Source of the DNA: CAZMUN01 sp964569815 | GTDB taxonomy: Archaea > Iainarchaeota > Iainarchaeia > Iainarchaeales > GCA-2688035 | Reading direction: 5' to 3' | Assembly (NCBI GenBank): GCA_964569815.1 | Contig: CAZMUN010000003.1 | Coordinates: forward strand, 1-56,198 | Length of the DNA stretch: 56,198 nucleotides | Part shown: piece by piece, positions 9,116-17,789 of the stretch | Layout of the letters: each line of letters opens with the position of its first letter | Numbering within the stretch: the stretch's first letter is position 1 | Made by a program: the position numbers and the translations under genes | Notes under the pieces: generated by a model | What the model saw: only the letters and a program-made list of their open reading frames with translations | Database searches by the model: none | Told to the model about the DNA's origin: nothing

Positions 9116-12100
9116 ATGGACCTTGGTCTTGGCAGAAGCCTTTTTGAAAACCTTGTTGAAAAAGCAAAACAAGGCTATTTTTTCTTTGAGGACCGCTACT
9201 ATGGCATCCTTGACAAGATAAACGAGCATGTTCCTGTATACAAAGCAGTTGACCCAATTGACCGCGTTGTTCCCTCTTTTATAGTCTTTATTGCACTCCT
9301 TCTCACAGTTTTCGTTTTTTTTCTTTTACTGGCAATGCCTCAGGCAGCCCTTCTTTCCACGATTCGTGCGGTAAACGAAAGAGGCAACCCTTTGGAAAGC
9401 GTAAAAGTATCTGTCCTTTTGGAAGGCCAAAAGCTTGAACTTGAAACAGATGCCTTTGGCGAAACAGCGCTAAGCCTTCCGACAAGCGAGGTTTCTGCAG
9501 ACGTTGTTCTCTCCAAAGAAGATTTTCTGGAATTGTCAAAAACAGTTACCCTTAAGGCAAACGAGGTAACCGAATTCGTGCTTTCAAAAAGGGCCCTTTC
9601 CCTTCAGCCGAAAACATACTCCATTTACTTGGTTGACAGCGTTTCACAGCAGCTGGTAAAAAGGCCAGCTGAAATAAGGTTTTCCTGCTCAACAGGGGCA
9701 ACCCCCCCTTCAAAGGTTGCAGGCTCAAGCGGCGAATTCAAAAACATTGGGATATCAAGCGTTTGCGGAACCCTGGTTGCAAACATTTCAGCCGAAGGCT
9801 ACGAACCAGTGTCAAGCCATCCAATCAAAAAAGACCCCACCTACGTAAAGCTTGACCCCCTTAACAAAACCACGGAAATAAATGTTTTGGTAAAAGACCA
9901 TCTTGGCTTAGGGGTTGCAGGTTCAAGCGTAAAGCTCTTTGAAGATGACCTGCTGTCGGACCAGCTTGTTACAGACGGAAGCGGTACAGGCCTTTTTGAA
10001 AACGTCGGTCCTGGAACCTATTCCATTACTGCGTCACACTCAGACGGCAGGTATGCAGAAAGAACAGGCATTGTTGTAAGGCCTGGAATGCCACAGTCAA
10101 TCATCCTTAGTTTTGAAGAACTGGTTGAAGGAAGCAAAATATTCATGCATTTGCTTGATGTCTCAACCAAAGGAAATGTTTCAGATGCATCCATTTTCAT
10201 TTATTCAAACGACAAGCTTCTTTATTCAACTTCCAGCGATTTTTACGGCAAGGCTGAGCAGCCAGTAGACGGAAACCTTTCATTCATGGCAGTCATAAGG
10301 CACCCTGATTATTTGACGAAAATAGTTCCAGAGGTATGGGTCTTGGACGCATCCCAGGAAACACCGCAGAGCATTAACATGGCCCGTTCCACTGCAAGCA
10401 ACAACGGAAAGGCTTACGTTAGCGTAACAGACTTTGAGGCCCAGGAGCCGGTGGAAGATGCAACAGTTTTCCTTTTCGATTCCGAATTCCCAAAACTAGT
10501 CTTGAATTACCCTTCCGGCAGCACAAACGCAGACGGAAACCTTTTCATTGAAAACCTTCCGGCCTCAACCTATTTTGCAAAAGCAAAGAAAGGCGACACC
10601 GAAGGGCAAAGCGATGAAAAACAGCTGAGTGAAGGCGGCCTGATTTCCCTGCCTGTTGTGTTGGTTTTATCTGAAGGGGGCGTTGAAGTCACGGTTTTGG
10701 AAAAAAGCACAGGCCTTCCCATAGCTGGCGCAGAAGCAAAAATATTTGACTTTTCAAATGACGAATTGCTTGAATCGGGCCAAACGGATATGGATGGTGT
10801 TTTTGTTTCAAGAAAATTCAAGTCAAACAAAACCGTTTACGTAAAGGCTTCCAAGGAAAGCTACCTGAGTGAAGTAAGCGTGCCTGTCCCAATAATTGGC
10901 AAGGCGACGCAGGAAATCTCAATGCATTTAGCCAGCAAAAGCGACATAGACCCTGAAAAAAATATTGCCCTTTCCCTTGAAGGGGTTTATGAAGACCTTG
11001 AAACAGAAAGGCCTGCCTCAACAATTGAATCAGGGCAGCGCTACTACCTGAAATTTGGAATCGCGCTTCCAAAAGACGCAAACTACTCAAATTTAGGCCA
11101 TCATTTGCGCGTAGGCCCGGAAAGCCAGGCCCAATACCCTGAAACTTTGGGGCACGAGCTTTTCCTTGCAAGGCTTTTGGCAGACCAAAGCAGGGCCTCG
11201 CCCCAAGCCTCAACCATCTTCAGCGCCTGCTACGGCCCCCTGGACCTTTTCTCAAATCCATGTGTTTCAGATTCAGCTTCAAAGCAGGCCAACACACTCT
11301 GGCAGTTCCCTGACCCAGAGTCAAGCTACACCCTGGTCTTAAAGCTTGAAACCGAGCAATTCCTTGACGACGGAACAGAAATAGAGCTTAGATACAAAGG
11401 CAAGGCCGTTGTAGACGGACAGGCCTTTGAAACAGAAGAATTCCTGAAGAAATTCAAAATAGGGGAAACCATCTGCACGCCAAAGGTAGACTGCCCGCCA
11501 ATCGTTTGGCGGTTCTGGCTTCAAGGCCTGGAAGAAGAAAAGCAGCCGATTACAAACTTTGCTGAAGACGAAAAAATAGCCCTTCTTGAAAACACCACTT
11601 ACACGCTTTTCTATGAAGCCAGAAACACAAGCGGCTTTGACCTGACAGCAACTCTCGGCATCTCAAACAAAGGCCCTGAAGGCCCTGTTGAAATAAGCCC
11701 TGGCACAGGCTTTTCAGAAAAGAGCTTTTCAGCAGACACCGTTACAGAAACAGGTTCACCCGCAGCCCTGAAAGCAGTCAAAGAAGCAACCCTTACAAAA
11801 ATAGTTTTCCTGCTTAGCTCAACAAGAGGCATTTCGTCCGAGAAAGAGCTTTTCTTTGCAGTTGAGCCAGCCCAAGAGCTCATACTGGAAGTGGTTCCAA
11901 GCCGGCTCAACCCAGGGGACGCCACACAGGTAATAACCGGAACCGTTAAGGCTCCGGACGGAACCCCTTTGCAGGGAGCAAACGTCAACATTTACCTGCC
12001 TACTTCAGACCCGGGCCAGCCCAGGAGGCTTTTCCAAAGCATTGCCACGGATGAAGAAGGGTTTTTCAAAACCGCTGAAAACTTCAACCTTCGCGCCGGG

Positions 12101-13582
12101 CTTCGCGTCAAAGTCGAAGCAACAGCGCCAAGCTTCAAAAAGAAAACTGTTTCGATTCCGGTAAAAGCAGGAAGCTTCTTTGACCCAAGGTATGAATGCA
12201 TTGAAGTTCCATCCGAAGACGGCGGCATTCCCATATTTGAAGACGTAAGGCCGAATGAAACAAGGGCGTTCGTGGTTGAAAACAACTGTGATTTGGATGC
12301 TGAAATCAGGTTCAACACAAAGCTCAAAACCGAGCCCTCTTCCCTAACCATTGCTGCAGGAGGCAAAGCAAATGTTACGGTTACAGCCCAAGAGCCAGAA
12401 GGCGGAGAAAAGGTTTACCTGGGGCAGTACCCTGTTTTCCTAAAAGCAAAGCTTGCAGGCGATGTCAGATTCGTAAGCGCCTTAAAGGCTATGATGATTA
12501 TCACAGACCCTGACGGAAGCTGCTTCAGCATAAACAAAACCAGCTTCAACCTTGCAGACAGCCCTGAAGACTCCGGCATTATAACAAATTCGTGCGCTGT
12601 AGAATTCAATGACGCCTGGTCTCCAGAGCTAGCCCTGGATTCTTTCAAGGCAATAATTGAAAGAAACGACATTGAAATTCCAGACCTTGTTTATTTCCCC
12701 TGGGGGGTAAAAGCCGACATTGAATCAGGAACGCCTGTAGCTGCTTCCGGCCAGCAGCCAACAAGCGAAGGATGGCTTGAACTCAACATTCCAACAGGCA
12801 CCCAAACCGGGACCACAATAGATGAATACATAACCCTTGACTTCGGCTTCGAAGACCTGAAAAACGCGGATTCACTGCAATTCGAGGCCATAATCCATGA
12901 CCGCAACTGCCTTCCCTCAGAACACTTTAGGGACTCTTACGTTAATTCAAACTCGATAACCATTGCCTCAGGCGGTTCAAAGCAACAGGTAAGCATACCC
13001 TGTTCAGAGCAAAGGTGCACTTGGGAGGAAAGCGGCTGCACTTATAGCGTTGAGCGATGCAAAAGCCTCCACCCCTGCTGGCGGGGAACCTTTGAGGCAA
13101 GCATAAGCCCGGCTGCAGAATCCATAGAAAGCATAACCATTCCTGTTTACAACAAAGACAATGAAGGATTCCTTTTCCTCAACCTTCACGGCGAAATCAT
13201 TAACCAGAACATGCAGTTTGACATAGGCTACGAGCACACACAATTAGAGCTTGGGCCCCAGCCGAATGGAAGATTCAATTCCGCCATTTTTCCGGTAAGA
13301 AACTTTGGCTTTGTTTTAGGGGAAATAAACAAGTCGCTCACAGAAAAGCTTGGAGAAAGCGTCCGCGGAATAATAGATGTCAATTACACGGTCTACAGCG
13401 ACAACCCGGACGTGGAAGTATGGCTGGTTGATGACACAGTGTATGGAAAATATGTAGGCATTGACACAGACGAAAATCCAAGTGAAACGCCTTTCACGAT
13501 AAGAAACCTTTTCCTAAACACAACAGAATACAACTTAATCCTTGTCGACGATTACGTAAACCATTTGAAAGGAGGCTCTTGA
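9116..13582 (+). CDS. Giant membrane-anchored surface protein with carboxypeptidase-regulatory-like repeats
   Basis: 1488 residues. I chose the ATG at 9116 over an in-frame TTG at 9107, by analogy with the paralogue at 17790. A cytoplasmic N-terminal motif (about 19-55: QGYFFFEDRYYGILDKIN, then VDPIDRVVPSF) is followed by one transmembrane helix (about 56-77). The long outside part carries repeated beta-sandwich modules of the carboxypeptidase-regulatory/Ig-like type (for example INVLVKDHLGLGVAGSSVKL and VEVTVLEKSTGLPIAGAEAK), each with a DGxGxxxF-like turn. A Cys-rich patch follows near 1300 (CTWEESGC, CKSLHPCW). It is the first gene of an operon with the 583- and 787-residue proteins. It is probably an adhesin or envelope scaffold; this is inference. 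Confidence 0.8.
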   Translation: MDLGLGRSLFENLVEKAKQGYFFFEDRYYGILDKINEHVPVYKAVDPIDRVVPSFIVFIALLLTVFVFFLLLAMPQAALLSTIRAVNERGNPLESVKVSVLLEGQKLELETDAFGETALSLPTSEVSADVVLSKEDFLELSKTVTLKANEVTEFVLSKRALSLQPKTYSIYLVDSVSQQLVKRPAEIRFSCSTGATPPSKVAGSSGEFKNIGISSVCGTLVANISAEGYEPVSSHPIKKDPTYVKLDPLNKTTEINVLVKDHLGLGVAGSSVKLFEDDLLSDQLVTDGSGTGLFENVGPGTYSITASHSDGRYAERTGIVVRPGMPQSIILSFEELVEGSKIFMHLLDVSTKGNVSDASIFIYSNDKLLYSTSSDFYGKAEQPVDGNLSFMAVIRHPDYLTKIVPEVWVLDASQETPQSINMARSTASNNGKAYVSVTDFEAQEPVEDATVFLFDSEFPKLVLNYPSGSTNADGNLFIENLPASTYFAKAKKGDTEGQSDEKQLSEGGLISLPVVLVLSEGGVEVTVLEKSTGLPIAGAEAKIFDFSNDELLESGQTDMDGVFVSRKFKSNKTVYVKASKESYLSEVSVPVPIIGKATQEISMHLASKSDIDPEKNIALSLEGVYEDLETERPASTIESGQRYYLKFGIALPKDANYSNLGHHLRVGPESQAQYPETLGHELFLARLLADQSRASPQASTIFSACYGPLDLFSNPCVSDSASKQANTLWQFPDPESSYTLVLKLETEQFLDDGTEIELRYKGKAVVDGQAFETEEFLKKFKIGETICTPKVDCPPIVWRFWLQGLEEEKQPITNFAEDEKIALLENTTYTLFYEARNTSGFDLTATLGISNKGPEGPVEISPGTGFSEKSFSADTVTETGSPAALKAVKEATLTKIVFLLSSTRGISSEKELFFAVEPAQELILEVVPSRLNPGDATQVITGTVKAPDGTPLQGANVNIYLPTSDPGQPRRLFQSIATDEEGFFKTAENFNLRAGLRVKVEATAPSFKKKTVSIPVKAGSFFDPRYECIEVPSEDGGIPIFEDVRPNETRAFVVENNCDLDAEIRFNTKLKTEPSSLTIAAGGKANVTVTAQEPEGGEKVYLGQYPVFLKAKLAGDVRFVSALKAMMIITDPDGSCFSINKTSFNLADSPEDSGIITNSCAVEFNDAWSPELALDSFKAIIERNDIEIPDLVYFPWGVKADIESGTPVAASGQQPTSEGWLELNIPTGTQTGTTIDEYITLDFGFEDLKNADSLQFEAIIHDRNCLPSEHFRDSYVNSNSITIASGGSKQQVSIPCSEQRCTWEESGCTYSVERCKSLHPCWRGTFEASISPAAESIESITIPVYNKDNEGFLFLNLHGEIINQNMQFDIGYEHTQLELGPQPNGRFNSAIFPVRNFGFVLGEINKSLTEKLGESVRGIIDVNYTVYSDNPDVEVWLVDDTVYGKYVGIDTDENPSETPFTIRNLFLNTTEYNLILVDDYVNHLKGGS

Positions 13583-15334
13583 ATGAAAAAAGTCAACGCA
13601 TTTTTGGTGTTTTTCACACTGGCAATGCTTCCTTTTGCAGCTGCGGAAAGCAACCTTTTCTACAAAGGCAGCCTCTACCTCGGCCTTGAAGACGAAAGCC
13701 TTTCCCAGGGCGAGACCCTGAAAGCAAACGTAACACTGGTAAGCCTGGAAGAATTCCCGATAGCGGAAGCATACCTTGTCTTTGAAGTGGTACAAGGAAA
13801 AGACTATTACTACCCGACACAGCATTCTGATTCAGACAACATTATTTGGGAAGAAAAAGTTTCAGGGCTAAACCTGGCCCCCAACGGAAAAACATCAAGA
13901 GAGTTTTCATTCAATCTGCCAGAAAACCTTAAGCCAGGGGACTACAGGCTTGACGTTTACGCAAAAACAAAAAAGACCCAGATTGTGGGTGCACCACACA
14001 TATTTGCTTCGCCTACATCTGCAAACTTCACTGTAACAGGAAGCCAGGGAAGCTTTCCTGAAGCCAAAATATTGAGGACAAAAACAATGTTCCACCAATT
14101 CTTGGGGCCTGTTGGGCCAGGCATAGGGCCTGGCGAGGAAATTGAAAACGAGGTCTTCCTGCTCAACGAGTCGGGAAAAAGCCTTTCAAATGCGGAACTT
14201 TTTGTAGGCTTGTGCGAATGGGATGACACCGCTTGTGGCAAATGGCTTTCAACAGCCGCCGAAAAACTTTCTCTTAAGGCAGGTGAAGAAAAAAGCCTTA
14301 ACGTAAAACTTGTTGCGCCTGAAATGCCTGACGCATACGCAATAAGAATAGAACTAAGAAACAGCTCTGGAGAGCTTTTATCGCTTTACAGGAACAGAAG
14401 CATAGTCTATGGGCCCACTGCCAAAATACACCAGCTCAACGTCAACGACTACAAGTTTGAAGAAGCCGACGAAATAGAGCTTTCCATGCTTTTGGGGCCA
14501 AGCCCTGACCACTACAAATGGCCTGTCTTTGAAGCCTTTAAAATAAAAGCATGGGTTGAAGACATGACAGACAAAAACAAAGTGCTTGTTTCGGAAGAAA
14601 AAACCATTGAATCAATTTCAGCCCCAGAATTCCCAATGCATTCCTTCAGCTTCCAGGCCCCAAAAGAGCTCACCCTGTTCAAAGTCTGCGGCCTTGTTGA
14701 AAAGCAAAACCAAGAGCACGAAAAATACTGCTATGTGGTTGACGCAAGCAAGTTCCCTGAAAAGGAAGCCGGTGAAGAAATTGAAGTCAAATGGGATTAC
14801 GATTCCGAGGAAAAAGCCCTTAACCTGGCTTTCTCAACACAGCCTCAAGGCTTGGAAATAGATGCCGCTTTCCTCTTAATGGACTTCTCAGCAGGCGTTC
14901 TTGTAGAACACCAGAACCTTAAAGGCAAAAGCCCGCAAAACGCTGTTTTAAGGGTGCCGGCAAAAAACTATTTGCTGCTTTTAAACAACTTTTCCACAGG
15001 CAGGCAAACAAAAATAAGCATTTCCCTTGACTCGGCAGGCCTTGCCCCAACCCTAAGGCCCTGTTCCAAGATGTCAGGCCAAAAATGCACAGAAGAACAG
15101 GTCTGCGACAACCCAGTGCCAAGCTCCGATTCCCCACTATGCTGCCTGACAAAATGCCGCGACCGCATTTCAAACCAGCCAAAACCAAATCCAATGGCTT
15201 TCCTTTACCATTACCTTATTCCTGCAATAGCCGCAATTCTCATTATCGTACTTGTTGCAGCCCTTTTAAACGCAAGGCCCAGAAGAAGAGAAAAAAAAGT
15301 GGTAGGTGAAATAGTTGACAAATACTTCAAGTAA
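13583..15334 (+). CDS. Type I membrane surface protein, beta-rich
   Basis: 583 residues. It has a signal peptide (MKKVNAFLVFFTLAMLPFAA), extracytoplasmic beta-rich modules (for example TLKANVTLVSLEEFPIAEAY, about 45-65), a Cys-rich stretch near the C-terminus (CSKMSGQKCTEEQVC, CCLTKC), one transmembrane helix (LIPAIAAILIIVLVAALLNA) and a basic cytoplasmic tail (RPRRREKK). A strong AAAGGAGG lies 8 nt before the ATG, inside the end of the preceding giant gene. It overlaps the next gene by 20 nt, so the three form one transcription unit. No family was recognised. Confidence 0.75.
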   Translation: MKKVNAFLVFFTLAMLPFAAAESNLFYKGSLYLGLEDESLSQGETLKANVTLVSLEEFPIAEAYLVFEVVQGKDYYYPTQHSDSDNIIWEEKVSGLNLAPNGKTSREFSFNLPENLKPGDYRLDVYAKTKKTQIVGAPHIFASPTSANFTVTGSQGSFPEAKILRTKTMFHQFLGPVGPGIGPGEEIENEVFLLNESGKSLSNAELFVGLCEWDDTACGKWLSTAAEKLSLKAGEEKSLNVKLVAPEMPDAYAIRIELRNSSGELLSLYRNRSIVYGPTAKIHQLNVNDYKFEEADEIELSMLLGPSPDHYKWPVFEAFKIKAWVEDMTDKNKVLVSEEKTIESISAPEFPMHSFSFQAPKELTLFKVCGLVEKQNQEHEKYCYVVDASKFPEKEAGEEIEVKWDYDSEEKALNLAFSTQPQGLEIDAAFLLMDFSAGVLVEHQNLKGKSPQNAVLRVPAKNYLLLLNNFSTGRQTKISISLDSAGLAPTLRPCSKMSGQKCTEEQVCDNPVPSSDSPLCCLTKCRDRISNQPKPNPMAFLYHYLIPAIAAILIIVLVAALLNARPRRREKKVVGEIVDKYFK

Positions 15335-17678
15335 AATCCCTGTTGCGGCAATTACAGCGCTTGCGCTTGTTTTCCTAATCCAAAGCTGCCTTGCACAACA
15401 AATCAACACAGACCCTGGTTCATGCGGCGGATTTGGCGGAGGAGACCACTGCTTTTACAACGCTGACTACGAAACCCTAAGGCAGGACCCAACATCCTTT
15501 ACCTACAGCCTAAGCTTTGACAATCCATTTGCTTCAACCCAAGGAGAAGACGGGAAAACAACTTACATCGTCCCCTTGATGACCACGCTTTCGCTAAGCA
15601 ATTTTTCGACCTATGTAAATGTCTGCATTGACGGCGAGCATTCGACAGGAGTGCATGCAATAGACCTGTTTGTAGACGATGAAAAAGTCGGAGACAACTA
15701 CCGCATTGTCCCAGGCGACAGCTGTTTTGGCGGAGGAAGGTTTTATTCAGGAAACCAAAATCCGGTAGAGTACCTCTTCCAAATTCCAGGCATACACCAT
15801 GTGAAAATTGTTCTTGCAACCAGGAACAACGGAACCTGCGGCGTAATAAGGGAAGAATTCGACGTCATAGTTGTCCAGCCATTGCTTTCAATAAACGGCT
15901 CCTCTTCCCAGCTTGTTTCCTTTGACAAAACCGAAGCCGAAAAAAAGTTTTACATTACGTGGACGGTTTCAAACGTAGGCGGCGTTAGGGCAATAGTTAC
16001 AGGCGCACAAACAACAGGCTGTGAGGCAGCAGGCCTTGAATGCAGCCTGCCGGGCTTTGGCAGAATGGTTGTGGATCCAGGCGAAACACTGCTGATAGTG
16101 GAGGAAGTGAAAGCAACAAGGCCCCCCTCAATGCCTGCTTCAATTCCCCTAAACAAGCTCGGCCTCAAACTGACTTACACAGACGAGTTTGAAGCAAACA
16201 CCCTGCATAAACATTCCCACATTCCTGTTGAAAACGCGCTGCTTTGGAACGAAGAGCAGCGCTTCCACGCGGAGCTCTTCGGCGGCACGCAAAACCATTG
16301 CATTGGCAAAGACGGCCGAATGGGCGGAACAGGCCCTGGCCAAAAGCCCAAAGTCCTGCTCAACTGGGACTGGGACAGAATAGGCTTTGACACCTGCAGC
16401 AAAAAGCAGGAGCAGGGCCTTGATTTCGTGTACTGCGACCCAACACAGTTCAGCATAGCGCTTTTGGAAAGGCTTAATGAAATAAGGGAATACGGAAGCC
16501 AGGGAAAGGTTTCTGACGCAAAAGCCCTTGAAAGCTTCCAGGCCTACCTGATTGGAGACACAATAAACCAGGACTTCAGAAACGACTTCGATTACTATTA
16601 CAGAAACGTTTCGTTCCTAACCCCAACATGGTACTCAAGCCAGGAAAGCCCGTGGTACCTTTACTTCACAGACCCAAACAGGCTTTCATTCCCAAAAGAG
16701 GAAATAACAACAGGGCTTTACGACGTGAAACTGGAATTCGATTTCGAGCAAGACCAGTACGAGTTCTTTTACTCGGAAACAGAGCCAACCGCAACCATAA
16801 AAGTAAGGCTCGCAAAAATCAGGGACCCGCTTACTCCAAACCCTTTCTACTACCTGCCTTTTAACGGCGAAGTTGGCCTAAATGAAGCAAGGGAAATCGA
16901 CAGGCAGGGCTACGGCCTTGGTTTTTCAGGGCCAGAGCTTGCATTAACCTCTTCCGGCGAGGCAATTTCGGCAAAAGGCTCCGGCAAAAAAACCGTTTCC
17001 ACTTCAATTGAAGAGTCTTTTGAAGAAGTAAACATGCTCAACAGGGGCATCGTTCTTTCAGTTTCAAAAGAAGCCGATTCCATAACAATGTCGCCCTCCT
17101 ATGCCACGCCAATAATACTGAAAGCCAATGCTTCAGGCCAGACGGCAGACGCATACTACTCTGTAAGTGACGGGCAAAACATTATTGGTTCGCCTGTCGG
17201 CTATATGGGTCTCTGGACAGGCTTTGCATCCCAGCCAATGGCCTGCGCCAACTTTGACGACACCCCGCTCTATTACAGGATGAATGACAGCAAGGCCTCG
17301 GCAATGCCTGGCATGAGCGAAAACTCTTACGGCTTTAGCTGGGAAGACATTCCTGAGGAAAACCAGGAAGGCGAGGTTTTCATGCAATCCGTGTTTTACG
17401 CGCCATTGCAAAAGGACATGGCTTTAAGAAAGGAAACAGGAATTGACTTGCTTGACCCAAACGGCGGCTCTGACAGCATTTCATTGAATTATTCTTCCAT
17501 GAGCCCGGCCATAGACGCGGTATTCGGCTTGGTTTCTGAGGAAAGGCTCTGCGTGAACTTTGAAGAGAACTCTTTGGACTTCTGGTGGAACGAGCAAAAG
17601 CTTATCGAAGAGCTTGAAACAGTAAAAGAAGCAAACGTTCCAGGGCAAGCAACCTGTTCTGTTGAAGGGCGAACCTAA
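15315..17678 (+). CDS. Secreted surface protein homologous to the C-terminus of the 2227-residue protein
   Basis: 787 residues from a TTG at 15315; a GGTGAAA lies just upstream and no in-frame ATG precedes the signal peptide (VAAITALALVFLIQSCLAQ). Residues from about 345 to the end match about residues 1743-2227 of the protein encoded at 17790. Shared landmarks are a LL-WDW motif, a YCDP-F block, DFRNDF, NPFYYLPFNG, and a closing FWWNEQ near the C-terminus. There is no C-terminal membrane anchor, so the protein is probably free or bound to its operon partners. Function unknown. Confidence 0.75.
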   Translation: MTNTSSKIPVAAITALALVFLIQSCLAQQINTDPGSCGGFGGGDHCFYNADYETLRQDPTSFTYSLSFDNPFASTQGEDGKTTYIVPLMTTLSLSNFSTYVNVCIDGEHSTGVHAIDLFVDDEKVGDNYRIVPGDSCFGGGRFYSGNQNPVEYLFQIPGIHHVKIVLATRNNGTCGVIREEFDVIVVQPLLSINGSSSQLVSFDKTEAEKKFYITWTVSNVGGVRAIVTGAQTTGCEAAGLECSLPGFGRMVVDPGETLLIVEEVKATRPPSMPASIPLNKLGLKLTYTDEFEANTLHKHSHIPVENALLWNEEQRFHAELFGGTQNHCIGKDGRMGGTGPGQKPKVLLNWDWDRIGFDTCSKKQEQGLDFVYCDPTQFSIALLERLNEIREYGSQGKVSDAKALESFQAYLIGDTINQDFRNDFDYYYRNVSFLTPTWYSSQESPWYLYFTDPNRLSFPKEEITTGLYDVKLEFDFEQDQYEFFYSETEPTATIKVRLAKIRDPLTPNPFYYLPFNGEVGLNEAREIDRQGYGLGFSGPELALTSSGEAISAKGSGKKTVSTSIEESFEEVNMLNRGIVLSVSKEADSITMSPSYATPIILKANASGQTADAYYSVSDGQNIIGSPVGYMGLWTGFASQPMACANFDDTPLYYRMNDSKASAMPGMSENSYGFSWEDIPEENQEGEVFMQSVFYAPLQKDMALRKETGIDLLDPNGGSDSISLNYSSMSPAIDAVFGLVSEERLCVNFEENSLDFWWNEQKLIEELETVKEANVPGQATCSVEGRT

Positions 17679-17722
17679 CCAAAAAGAAGCCTTTTCAAGC
17701 ATCCAAGAAACACCTGCGCAAG

Positions 17723-17751
17723 CTTTATTAATAAAGAAACTATTCTATTAA
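17723..17751 (+). promoter_or_regulatory. Promoter with 16-bp element shared with the 9116 gene
   Basis: TTTATTAATAAA followed by GAAACTATTCTATTAA (17736-17751). The 16-mer is identical to that at 9068-9083 and sits 39 nt before the ATG at 17790, just downstream of the TATA-like box. A weak AAAAAGGGT ribosome binding site lies closer to the start. Confidence 0.5.
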
Positions 17752-17789
17752 ATGAAAAAAAAACACTTAGTCTAAAAAAGGGTATTTGC

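Noticed and set aside
9116..9200. Type-III (prepilin) signal peptide in the giant proteins: QG/YFFFE and SG/YFFLE with Gly at -1 and Glu at +5.
   Set aside because: The residues after the Gly are charged and polar, not the roughly 20-residue hydrophobic H-domain that A24 peptidases need; the membrane helix lies some 35 residues further on.
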